Position numbers and translations under genes: made by a program | Notes under the pieces: generated by a model | Seen by the model: the letters and a program-made list of their open reading frames with translations, nothing else | Told to the model about the DNA's origin: nothing | Databases searched by the model: none | Assembly (NCBI GenBank): GCA_050330095.1 | Contig: JBHJOC010000082.1 | Span: 1-56,742, forward strand | Reading direction: 5' to 3' | Origin: JBCBWG01 sp036804185 | Lineage (GTDB): Bacteria > Pseudomonadota > Alphaproteobacteria > Rhizobiales > Hyphomicrobiaceae | DNA length: 56,742 nt | Shown here: positions 26,413-34,298 of the stretch, piece after piece | Layout: every line of letters begins with the position of its first letter | Numbering within the stretch: position 1 is the stretch's first letter

Positions 26413-27057
26413 TCAGCGGCGCTCGTCCTGCGACGACGGGATCATTGCTTCGCCGGGCTGCACGTTCAGCACCTGCACCGCGGTTTCGGGGCGACGGGCG
26501 TTCTGGGCCGAAATCGATTGCCGCTTGACGCCCTCCTTCTGGCGAAGCGTCAGCACGATTGCGCCGATCATCGCGATCAGCAGAATGATCCCAGCGGCCT
26601 GGAAGAAGAACACGTACTTCGTATAGAGCACGCGCCCGAGAGCCTCGGTGTTGGTGATGCCGCTCTCAGGGGCCGGAATCGGGCTCGCCGGAAGGCCGGG
26701 GCGCTGCGCATCGAATACTCCAAGTCCGAGGACCGAGACAAGGATTGCCAGCATCACGCCCGCAACCCCGAGACCGAGGCCAGCGTTCTTGATGACACCG
26801 GCCTTGAGCGCGGCGAAGTCGACGTCGAGCATCATGACGACAAACAAGAAGAGCACGGCGACGGCGCCGACGTAAACGATGACGAGGAGCATCGCGAGAA
26901 ACTCAGCGCCGAGCAGTACGAACAGGCCTGCTGCTGCGAAAAACGTCATGATGAGAAACAGCACCGCATGGACCGGGTTGCGCACGGTGATGACCATGGC
27001 GGCCGAGCCGATCGCGAGCGCCGCGAACAGGTAGAAGAAGACTACGACCAGATCCAT
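26413..27057 (-). CDS. nuoJ: NADH-quinone oxidoreductase subunit J
   Basis: 214 aa, five predicted membrane helices. The start MDLVVVFFYLFAALAIGSA, ITVRNPVHAVLFLIMTFFAA and LLVIVYVGAVAVLFLFVVMML match NuoJ, including the pi-bulge helix region. The tail after the last helix (ILLIAMIGAIVLTLRQKEG) is short and basic. The upstream gap of about 390 bp to the next nuo gene contains one small unknown gene; 27058-27313 shows nothing. Confidence 0.96.
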   Translation of the reverse strand: MDLVVVFFYLFAALAIGSAAMVITVRNPVHAVLFLIMTFFAAAGLFVLLGAEFLAMLLVIVYVGAVAVLFLFVVMMLDVDFAALKAGVIKNAGLGLGVAGVMLAILVSVLGLGVFDAQRPGLPASPIPAPESGITNTEALGRVLYTKYVFFFQAAGIILLIAMIGAIVLTLRQKEGVKRQSISAQNARRPETAVQVLNVQPGEAMIPSSQDERR

Positions 27058-27313
27058 GTTTGCCGTCCTTGTCGGAAGTGCCGGTGCCGCGCTGGGGCCT
27101 CGATCATTGTCTTAGGCCATAAGGCACGGGCGCGCTGCGCGCAGGGGCGACATCGTCTCCATCACGTCTCGAACCTTCCGTCAGGTCTCATAGACCACGT
27201 CCACCACCCTGGGGACATGATCGGATCCTGTCGCTCACCCGCCTTGGCCTACGCCGGCTGGCCGTGGGTGAAGACACCCGCGTCGTGCGCGGCCACAGCT
27301 TCACGTACACGTG

Positions 27314-27655
27314 TCAAACCCGGTCGGACGCATTCTGGTCCATTGTTTCGCGCTCCCTGCGTCGACGATCGAGTTCGCGATCAACTGCCCCGGCATGCCC
27401 TTTCCAGAGTCGGCGCGCCTTGTAGCGCCGCAGCGGCCAGAGTGCAGCGGAGACGCCAGCAGCGAAGAGGGCACTGGACGTCCAAATCGACCACCCGACG
27501 AGAAGTGCATAGCCACCAGCGACCAACAGCACCGGCGCGGCTGCCGCCGCTGCCACCTGCAACGCCGCAAATCGCCACTCGCGCGCCTTCTGATCACGGG
27601 CAATGTGGCCATAGCGCTGGAGTTCGTCGTCCGACAAGAACGACAAAAGGTCCAT
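27314..27655 (-). CDS. small unrecognised two-helix membrane protein between nuoI and nuoJ
   Basis: 113 aa from ATG 27655. An acidic amphipathic start (MDLLSFLSDDELQRYGHIA) is followed by two adjacent hydrophobic segments (AAAAAAPVLLVAGGYALLVG and SSALFAAGVSAALWPL), then a strongly charged tail (RRYKARRLWKGHAG, ELDRRRRERETMDQ). No clear ribosome site was found, and the frame is open upstream to 27850, overlapping the nuoI end, so the start is uncertain. It may be an accessory gene of the nuo run; not recognised. Confidence 0.55.
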   Translation of the reverse strand: MDLLSFLSDDELQRYGHIARDQKAREWRFAALQVAAAAAAPVLLVAGGYALLVGWSIWTSSALFAAGVSAALWPLRRYKARRLWKGHAGAVDRELDRRRRERETMDQNASDRV

Positions 27656-27798
27656 CCAAGCAGCCCTTGCCCCAGGATCGTGCGCATCGGCTGAGCGGCT
27701 CGCTCGGCGGGCCTCGGCGTCAGGCCCTTGGATATCTTGAGCGGTCTTCCCGGCGCAGTTTCGAGCAGCGCCGGGTCCAGGAGCCTCGTCCCGCGCTG

Positions 27799-28287
27799 TC
27801 ACCGGTAACGTGCATCCATGGCCAGGTTCTGGGCGATCGCGGTTTCCCATCGGTCCCCGTTCGCCAGCAGGCGCTCCTTATTGTAGTACAGTTCCTCGCG
27901 CGTTTCGGTTGCGAACTCGAAGTTCGGACCCTCGACGATTGCGTCGACCGGGCACGCCTCCTGACAGAGCCCGCAGTAAATGCACTTCACCATGTCGATG
28001 TCGTAGCGCGTCGTCCGGCGCGTGCCATCGTTGCGCCGCGGACCAGCTTCGATCGTGATCGCCTGCGCAGGGCAGATGGCCTCACAAAGCTTGCAGGCGA
28101 TGCACCGCTCCTCGCCGTTCGGGTAGCGCCGCAACGCGTGCTCGCCGCGAAAGCGTGGTGAAAGCGGCCCCTTCTCGTGCGGATAGTTGAGCGTGGCCTT
28201 CGGCCTCATCAGATATTTCATCGTGAGAAAGAAAGCGGAGATGAATTCGCTCAGAAACAAGGACCTGACGGCGTTTGCAACAGTCAT
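27799..28287 (-). CDS. nuoI: NADH-quinone oxidoreductase subunit I
   Basis: 162 aa. Two [4Fe-4S] binding motifs, CIACKLCEAICP and CIYCGLCQEACP, identify the N6a/N6b cluster subunit that passes electrons towards quinone. The N-terminal amphipathic helix (SLFLSEFISAFFLTMKYLM) docks on the membrane arm. ATG 28287 has GGGAGGAA. Length matches alphaproteobacterial and mitochondrial TYKY subunits. Confidence 0.97.
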   Translation of the reverse strand: MTVANAVRSLFLSEFISAFFLTMKYLMRPKATLNYPHEKGPLSPRFRGEHALRRYPNGEERCIACKLCEAICPAQAITIEAGPRRNDGTRRTTRYDIDMVKCIYCGLCQEACPVDAIVEGPNFEFATETREELYYNKERLLANGDRWETAIAQNLAMDARYR

Positions 28288-28357
28288 GTGTTCCTCCCGA
28301 CGTCGCTGTTAGGAGTGCGCGCCCCGCGAGGCATTCAGCACTTCACGCTGGCTCATT

Positions 28358-28573
28358 TCAAAACATCAGCAGCCCAATCAGGCAGCCTGCCAGCGGATAT
28401 CCGACGATATCGGTCCAAAGCAGACTGCGCGCAAGCTCCTGACGCTCGCCCGTCCAGGCCTCCAGGCGATCAATCAGAACTGGTGTCAGCCAGAGATAGC
28501 ACAATGCGCCCCAGAGAAAACCGATGAGCGCTCCCGTTGCCGCGGCATTGAGACCGAACAGCCCTTCACCCAT
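28358..28573 (-). CDS. small unrecognised two-helix membrane protein upstream of nuoI
   Basis: 71 aa with two hydrophobic helices (AATGALIGFLWGALCYLWL and DIVGYPLAGCLIGLLMF) joined by a polar link. ATG 28573 has GAGGGG upstream. Its layout and the IVGYPLAGCLIG end resemble the neighbouring 68-aa protein (LIAFPVLGYILG), suggesting distant paralogues. Repeat units lie between the two genes. It may be a lineage-specific complex I accessory protein, which is inference from position. Confidence 0.6.
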   Translation of the reverse strand: MGEGLFGLNAAATGALIGFLWGALCYLWLTPVLIDRLEAWTGERQELARSLLWTDIVGYPLAGCLIGLLMF

Positions 28574-28618
28574 GACGACCCCTCGTCAGCTTGGCATCTG
28601 CAGCTTCAACAACCGATC

Positions 28619-28691
28619 CTCGTGTTCCGTCTCCGACACTTGGTTTCCTTTGCAGCACCCGATTGACCAAGTGTCGGAGACGGAACACGAG
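28619..28691. repeat. perfect 26-bp inverted repeat, part of the composite with A3
   Basis: Arms 28619-28644 (starting CTCGTGTTCCGTCTCCGACA) and 28666-28691 (ending GTCGGAGACGGAACACGAG) pair perfectly around a 21-nt loop. The ends CTCGTGTT/AACACGAG match the outer ends of unit A, which begins 16 bp further on. Confidence 0.9.
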
Positions 28692-28705
28692 CAACGTCAT
28701 GCGTC

Positions 28706-28783
28706 TCGTGTTGCTTTTGTCACTAACGCTTGGCAGGCGAGACTGCAGCAGGTGGGGACCAAGCGTCAGTGACGCAACACTAG
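28706..28783 (+). repeat. structured repeat unit A, copy A3 (complete)
   Basis: Outer arms GTGTTGC (28708-28714) and GCAACAC (28774-28780) enclose a TTTT bulge on the 5' side, then inner arms GTCACTAACGCTTGG and CCAAGCGTCAGTGAC (one mismatch), then a 25-nt loop with CTGCAG. The right end is GCAACACTAG. It lies between the two small membrane-protein genes. Confidence 0.88.
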
Positions 28784-28806
28784 CCCCCGCTCTCGCACGC
28801 GGAGTC

Positions 28807-29013
28807 TCACCCGAGCACGATCGGACCGAGGATATAGCCGAGAACCGGGAAAGCGATCAGTTCGACAAGCGCAACGGATTTGAGCATCGAGGCTGGCCGC
28901 GCTTGCGCGGGGTTCGTCATGCGCCCAGCAACCATATGAAGCGTGATGAAACTCAGCATGCCGAGGCCCAGTCCGAACATCCCGCCCACCATTTGCGGTC
29001 CGAACCCGAACAT
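28807..29013 (-). CDS. small unrecognised two-helix membrane protein downstream of nuoH
   Basis: 68 aa from ATG 29013 (MFGFGPQMVGGMFGLGLGML), with GAGGG about 10 nt upstream. GTG 29037 is an alternative with GAGGG 6 nt upstream, giving 76 aa. Two helices: GGMFGLGLGMLSFITLHMV and LVELIAFPVLGYILGPIVL. It starts just after the nuoH stop, so probably co-transcribed. It resembles the 71-aa protein beyond repeat A3. Function unknown. Confidence 0.6.
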   Translation of the reverse strand: MFGFGPQMVGGMFGLGLGMLSFITLHMVAGRMTNPAQARPASMLKSVALVELIAFPVLGYILGPIVLG

Positions 29014-29046
29014 CGTTTGTGTTCCCTCGACGATCACAGCTGACCC

Positions 29047-30108
29047 TCACGCTTTCATGTATTGCAGAACGCCTGCAACGACGACGACCATTGCGAGCGA
29101 CAGAGGCAGGAATACCTTCCAGCCGAGTCGCATGAGCTGATCGTAGCGGTACCGCGGCACCATCGCCTTCACCATGGCAAACATGAAAAATACGAAGATC
29201 AACTTCAGCAGGAACCAAATGAATCCTGGGATCCAATTGAATGGCGCAATGTCGATCGGTGGCAGCCACCCACCTAGAAACAGGATGGTCGTCAGCGCAC
29301 ACATCATGGTGATTGCGACGTACTCCCCGAGCATGAACAGCAGGTAAGGCGTCGACGAATACTCGACCATGAAGCCGGCGACGAGTTCTGATTCGGCTTC
29401 CGGCAGATCGAACGGCGGACGGTTCGTCTCAGCAAGCGCCGAGATGAAGAACACGACGAACATCGGCAGCAGGACCAGCCAGTGCCAATCGAGGAACGAG
29501 GCTGGAAGCCCAATGCCAGTGCCAACGCCGGTGGACTGCGCGGTGACGATGTCGCCAAGGTTGAGCGATCCGACCAGCAGGATGACGGTGACGATCACGA
29601 GCCCGATCGAGACCTCATAGGACACCATCTGTGCCGCCGAACGCAGCGCGCCCATGAAGGGATACTTCGAGTTGGACGCCCAGCCGCCCATGATCACGCC
29701 GTAAACACCAAGCGAGGAGAGCGCCAGCACGTACAGGATCCCGACGTTGAGATCGGACACCACCCACCGCCCCCACGCGTCTTCGTTGACGGGGATCACA
29801 GCCCATGCGGCCATGGCGAGAACGGCGGTCAATAGCGGTGCCAGCAGGAACACACCCTTGTCGGCGCCTGCCGGAATGATTGGCTCTTTCAGCGCAAACT
29901 TCAGGAAGTCTGCGAACGACTGGAACAAGCCGAACGGGCCGACGACGTTCGGACCCTTGCGCATCTGGACGCCGGCCCAGACTTTCCGGTCCATCAGCAG
30001 CAGGTAGGCAAGGATCAGAAGCAGCGCGACAAGCATCGCGAGGCTTTGTCCGACCATCACGGCTAAGGGCCAACCGAAGTTGGTCCACATTACGGCGAGC
30101 GTTTCCAT
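29047..30108 (-). CDS. nuoH: NADH-quinone oxidoreductase subunit H
   Basis: 353 aa, the quinone-site membrane subunit with about eight helices. Blocks: LLLMDRKVWAGVQMRKGPNVVGPFG, FADFLKFALKEPIIP, NRPPFDLPEAESELVAGF (the conserved acidic quinone-chamber loop) and VPRYRYDQLMRLGWKVFLP near the end. It starts 17 bp after nuoG, so same operon. Length is normal. Confidence 0.97.
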   Translation of the reverse strand: METLAVMWTNFGWPLAVMVGQSLAMLVALLLILAYLLLMDRKVWAGVQMRKGPNVVGPFGLFQSFADFLKFALKEPIIPAGADKGVFLLAPLLTAVLAMAAWAVIPVNEDAWGRWVVSDLNVGILYVLALSSLGVYGVIMGGWASNSKYPFMGALRSAAQMVSYEVSIGLVIVTVILLVGSLNLGDIVTAQSTGVGTGIGLPASFLDWHWLVLLPMFVVFFISALAETNRPPFDLPEAESELVAGFMVEYSSTPYLLFMLGEYVAITMMCALTTILFLGGWLPPIDIAPFNWIPGFIWFLLKLIFVFFMFAMVKAMVPRYRYDQLMRLGWKVFLPLSLAMVVVVAGVLQYMKA

Positions 30109-30125
30109 CCGCGTAGGCTCTCCGT

Positions 30126-32198
30126 CTATTCCGCAGCCAGCGGTGCGCGCTGTCGGTCATGGCGCAGCCTGCTGAGGTCGGCCATGGTTTTTGAGGCACG
30201 CGCAATCGGGTTGGTCAGGTAGAAGTCCGAGACCGGGCTCTGGAAGGTCGCCGGGGCCACGGAACCGGCGCCGCCAACGTGAGCCAGGCGTTCGATGGCG
30301 TCGGCCGACGCAGGCACGCGCGCACCGATCCTCGCGAGCGTCGGGGCCGTCTTATACATCAGCGCCCGGAGCTCAGACAGCGTGTCGAAGCCGAGGGTTC
30401 GGCCAAGACGCTGCGACAGCGCCCTCACGATCGTCCAATCTTCTTTCGCCTCGCCAGGCGGGTAGCTTGCCCGTACGGTCAGCTGGGTGCGGCCCTCGGT
30501 GTTCACGTAGGTTGCGTTCTTTTCCGTATAGGCAGCACCCGGCAGAACAACGTCGGCGCGGTGTGCGCCACGGTCACCGTGATGTCCCTGGTAGATCACG
30601 AACGGTCCCTGCGCGATGTCGAACTCGTCGCAGCCGAGATTGTAGATGACATCGACCGCGCCCCCTGCGATCTCCGCCGCGGCCTTGCCGCCAGTCCGCG
30701 GCACGAAGCCAAGATCGAGCGCACCGACGCGCGCAGCTGCCGTGTGCAGCACCCCGAACCCGTTCCAATTGTCCTTGACGACGCCAAGTGAAAGGGCAGC
30801 TTTCGCGGCAAGGCTGAGCGCTTCCGCACCGTGTGGTCCGCGGTAGGCGCCAGGACCGATGATGAAGACCGGTTTTTCCTTCTGCGCTGGCGCGTGGCCA
30901 ACGAATTGGGCGAGCGCATCGAGCCCGGTACCGATGTGGGTGTACCCGTAGCCAAGATCCGCCGGCGCGCCGATGACGCCGATCAGAACGCCGCCGGCCC
31001 GCCACCTCTGCCGGATCCGGCCATTGAGCACTGCCGCCTCGGTCCGTGGGTTGGTCCCGATCAGCATGATCGCGTCGGCTTCGTCGATCGCCGCAAGGCC
31101 CGGATTGAAGATGTAACCTGCGCGTCCGAAAGACGGATCGAGGGCCTCGCCTGGCGCGCGACAATCGAGGCTCGCGACCCCGAGGCTCGACATCAGCTCC
31201 AGCAGCGCGAAGCTCTCTTCGGCCGCGGCAAGGTCTCCGGCGATGGCGCCGACACGATCAGACGCGGTCGCCGAGAGGCGATCTGCAACCACACCCAGCG
31301 CTTCATCCCATGAGGCAGGAACGAGCCGCCCGTCCTTGCGCACATAGGGTCGATCGAGCCGCTGCGACTTCAGACCATCGCAGATGTGGCGCGTTTTGTC
31401 GGAGATCCACTCTTCGTTCACGTCGTCATTGTTGCGCGGCAGAATGCGCATCACTTCGCGGCCGCGCGTGTCAACACGGATCGCCGAGCCGAGCGCGTCC
31501 ATCACGTCAATCGTTTCCGTCTTCTTGAGCTCCCACGGCCTCGCATTGTGTGCCCAAGGCCTGTGCGTCAGCGCTCCGACAGGGCACAGATCGACGACGT
31601 TGGCCGAAAGCTCGGACATCATTCCATGTTCGAGATAGGTCGTGATCTCCATGTCCTCGCCGCGGCCGATCGCGCCGAGTTCCTCGACCCCTGCGACTTC
31701 CGTCATGAAGCGCACGCAGCGCGTGCACTGAATGCACCGCGTCATATGGGTCTTGATCAGCGGTCCGAGGTATTTCTCCTCGACCGCGCGCTTGTTCTCG
31801 GAATAGCGCGAGCCGCCGATCCCGTAGGCCATCGCCTGGTCCTGCAGGTCACATTCGCCACCTTGGTCACAGATAGGGCAGTCGAGCGGGTGGTTGATCA
31901 GCAGGAATTCCATCACCCCTTCGCGTGCCTTTTTTACCATCGGCGTGCGCGTATGGATGATGTTCGGCGAGCCGTCGCGCGTCGGTCTCAGGTCGTTGAC
32001 GCCCATGGCGCACGAGGCGACCGGCTTCGGCATGCCGTCGACCTCGACGAGGCACATGCGGCAGTTGCCCGCGATCGACAAGCGCTCATGATAGCAGAAC
32101 CTCGGGACTTCGACGCCTGCCTCTTCGCAAGCCTGAAGCAGCGTGATGCCGTCTTCGACCTCGATCAGCATACCGTCGATGGTGAGCTGCTTCGGCAT
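30126..32198 (-). CDS. nuoG: NADH-quinone oxidoreductase subunit G
   Basis: 690 aa. The N-terminal [2Fe-2S] ferredoxin has Cys35, Cys46, Cys49 and Cys63. The His-ligated cluster motif HPLDCPICDQGGECDLQD and a [4Fe-4S] site CIQCTRCVRF follow, then a molybdopterin-oxidoreductase-like domain without cofactor. It relays electrons from NuoF to NuoI. ATG 32198 has GAGGTGAC. In most alphaproteobacteria nuoF lies directly upstream; here the upstream 730 bp is non-coding with repeat remnants and then a tRNA, so nuoA-F must be elsewhere. Confidence 0.97.
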   Translation of the reverse strand: MPKQLTIDGMLIEVEDGITLLQACEEAGVEVPRFCYHERLSIAGNCRMCLVEVDGMPKPVASCAMGVNDLRPTRDGSPNIIHTRTPMVKKAREGVMEFLLINHPLDCPICDQGGECDLQDQAMAYGIGGSRYSENKRAVEEKYLGPLIKTHMTRCIQCTRCVRFMTEVAGVEELGAIGRGEDMEITTYLEHGMMSELSANVVDLCPVGALTHRPWAHNARPWELKKTETIDVMDALGSAIRVDTRGREVMRILPRNNDDVNEEWISDKTRHICDGLKSQRLDRPYVRKDGRLVPASWDEALGVVADRLSATASDRVGAIAGDLAAAEESFALLELMSSLGVASLDCRAPGEALDPSFGRAGYIFNPGLAAIDEADAIMLIGTNPRTEAAVLNGRIRQRWRAGGVLIGVIGAPADLGYGYTHIGTGLDALAQFVGHAPAQKEKPVFIIGPGAYRGPHGAEALSLAAKAALSLGVVKDNWNGFGVLHTAAARVGALDLGFVPRTGGKAAAEIAGGAVDVIYNLGCDEFDIAQGPFVIYQGHHGDRGAHRADVVLPGAAYTEKNATYVNTEGRTQLTVRASYPPGEAKEDWTIVRALSQRLGRTLGFDTLSELRALMYKTAPTLARIGARVPASADAIERLAHVGGAGSVAPATFQSPVSDFYLTNPIARASKTMADLSRLRHDRQRAPLAAE

Positions 32199-32645
32199 CC
32201 GTCACCTCATTTGACCCGATGGCGACCCGCTGGCAACCTGCCGACGACCCGCGGGACGGCGGTGGAAGCATTGCGGTGCACCCAAGCCCTCATTCGCCCG
32301 AGATTGCCGCGCTGCAACATGGCCGCACGCAGCATGTGTTAGCCGACCGCGCGCGAGAGTTCTAGGCGCGCCGATTGGCGCGCTCGATAGGGCTTTGGTT
32401 GCACGACTGGAGTGCAGCTGACCTTGGTCCGGTTGATCAACGGCGCAGGGGCCTCTGCTGCTCATGGTGCTTTGCGACATCGGCGCGTTGCGCTGATGGC
32501 CCATCGCGCCCAAATGGCGTCATGGCCGCGACGTCAGATCGATTTTGGCGCGACATGCGGGCCACTCGGACCATCAAGGACTGGGTGAGGCGGTCCTCGC
32601 CCCCAAGTTGATGCCGAAGTGGCTGCAGGGATTGATCGATTGCAG
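32199..32645. other. spacer upstream of nuoG, no gene seen
   Basis: No convincing coding frame was found on either strand. The promoter of the nuoG-N run should lie here, but no clear -35/-10 pair was identified. No trace of nuoF sequence was recognised. Confidence 0.5.
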
Positions 32646-32697
32646 CGCGACGCAACACGAGACCCGCCGATCAGAAGTCCGTGCGCCATCCGCAACT
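32646..32697 (-). repeat. partial structured repeat, junction of A and B ends (B7)
   Basis: Reading the minus strand, the distal part of B hairpin 2 (CTTCTGATCGGCGGGT) joins directly to the CTCGTGTTGCGTC end of unit A. Only half of each unit is left. It shows that A and B units abut at the CTNGT end, as at 2263-2275. Confidence 0.5.
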
Positions 32698-32931
32698 TCG
32701 AAAGCGACCGTCGCCGCGTCAGAGCACTCAGCGCTCGATCCCAGTGGAGTTGGAGGCGACCAAAAACCAATAACCCAACGTCGGGAAGCGACCGAAATTC
32801 GACTCTGCCCGCGCGTTCAGCGAAGAGCCAGAGCAGAGTCACCGCATCGCGGATAGTCCGTAGGATAGAGTGTGGGGCGCAATGACGTCGATGCGCGTTT
32901 CGCCAATGAAATTAATGTATAAAAACGAGAT

Positions 32932-33007
<76 letters not shown>

Positions 33008-33211
33008 GATCTTGTCGCGGTGGACCAGCGTCAGGCTGAGCCCACAACACTTTGGGAGCACGGTTCCTACGCCGCTCCCCACGACGACGCAAGTGCGATT
33101 TTCAGCGTCGATGCTGTTCTCCTGAAGCGACCGGCGGGGCTTGCCGACGACCCCCAAATCTTCCGGGATCAGTTCCACCACCGGCAGAACCGATCTCATG
33201 ATTTCGCAGGC

Positions 33212-33287
33212 TCGTACCGCTCTTCTATCAGACGTCCCTGTCGGGCGCGTGTTGCGGATGTGCAGGGACGTCTGAGCGGCGGTCTAG
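33212..33287 (+). repeat. structured repeat, stand-alone B hairpin 2 (B6)
   Basis: Ends CTCGTACCGC and GCGGTCTAG; inner arms ATCAGACGTCCCTG and CAGGGACGTCTGA pair. Relative to the other copies (GAAGTCCC/GGGACTTC), both sides have changed together (GACGTCCC/GGGACGTC), a compensatory change. No hairpin 1 is next to it. Confidence 0.75.
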
Positions 33288-33574
33288 GTCGCTTCGGCCG
33301 CCGCCGGAGTGGCTCTGGCGCCGGGCCGTATTGGCGGCCTCAGCGCTAGTTCATCAGACCACGAACTGCCGAGACGCGGCCGCGTCCAACGGCAATTGTT
33401 GGTCGCAGACTGTTGCCACGGTGAGCCAGGCCGCACGGATCGGATCACGCTCAACAACCAGTTTTAACGTCAGAGCCCGGAGAGCAGGGTGAACCGCCTT
33501 GTGTCTGGTCGGCCCAACGAACACTCCAGGTCGGGCCCCGTTGATGTCCAATTCGGGTCCGGGCCGATCCCGCC
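33288..33574. other. spacer between repeat B6 and the TIGR02300 gene
   Basis: A 74-codon minus-strand frame (33354-33578, TTG start) is open here but has no recognisable family and starts inside the upstream stop; I do not call it. Nothing else was seen. Confidence 0.4.
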
Positions 33575-33937
33575 TCAAGGCTCCTCTTCGTCGTCAGCAC
33601 CGACGATCACCCCAACATCCCCGCCTTCGTCGTCTTCGTCCTCTTCGAGGAACGTATCGTCCGCATCATCATCGACGTCGACGTCCACTTCGGCGTCCTC
33701 GAGGCTGATGATGTCGACTTCGTCCTCACTGGCCGGCTTGGCTTCGACATCGTCCACGGGTTTGGCTGCGATTACCGGGGCGTCGCGGCGCATGATCGGT
33801 GCCGAGGCGATGTGATAAACCGTTCCACAAATCGGGCACGCGATGGGGTCACGATTGAGATCGTAAAAGCGGGCTCCGCATTGGGTATTCTGACACGTGC
33901 GTTTGGTGCCCCGCACGTCAATGACGTCTTCGTCCAT
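33575..33937 (-). CDS. TIGR02300 family zinc-ribbon protein
   Basis: 120 aa. The N-terminal KRTCQNTQCGARFYDLNRDP and IACPICGTVYH form a CxxxxC...CxxC zinc-ribbon-like unit diagnostic of TIGR02300. The rest is a long, very acidic tail (DVDVDDDADDTFLEEDEDDE), so the protein is strongly negative. The gene is divergent from aroA, an arrangement conserved in the Hyphomicrobiales. Function is not established. Confidence 0.92.
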   Translation of the reverse strand: MDEDVIDVRGTKRTCQNTQCGARFYDLNRDPIACPICGTVYHIASAPIMRRDAPVIAAKPVDDVEAKPASEDEVDIISLEDAEVDVDVDDDADDTFLEEDEDDEGGDVGVIVGADDEEEP

Positions 33938-34053
33938 TTCGGCTCCGCCTGACGGGAAGGCGCGCTAGCGCCCGGCAAATCGTTCGAGCGCTGGCAACTG
34001 CCATGGGCGAACTGCATTGTCAAAGGGCGAGAATCGGCCGCGTTGACGCCGCG

Positions 34054-34082
34054 TTGACAGGTGGACGGCCGCTCGGCTCTAT
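34054..34082 (+). promoter_or_regulatory. possible promoter for aroA-cmk
   Basis: TTGACA (34054-34059), a 17-nt spacer, then CTCTAT. The -35 is perfect and the -10 is poor. It would give a leader of about 210 nt before aroA. The rest of the 33938-34298 divergent spacer shows nothing further. Confidence 0.25.
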
Positions 34083-34298
34083 GCCGTGACGATGGCGGTT
34101 GATCCGAGGCCGAGGGTCATTGACCGATAAAGGGTGCGGTGGGCGAAAGCTGCCTGATGCCCGGTTGGCATTGGCCTGGATGACGCGGTTGACGTGGATG
34201 CCAGCGGGCAGAGACTGATGGAACTCACGCCGGCTCGAGGTCCTCAACGACCGTTGGTCGGGCGGGGCGTAGCGTGTTGCGACAAGACGAGGGCGAAC

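Noticed and set aside
33354..33578. 74-codon minus-strand frame after the TIGR02300 gene
   Set aside because: TTG start within the end of the upstream gene, no ribosome site, no family resemblance. It could be real, but I cannot support it.
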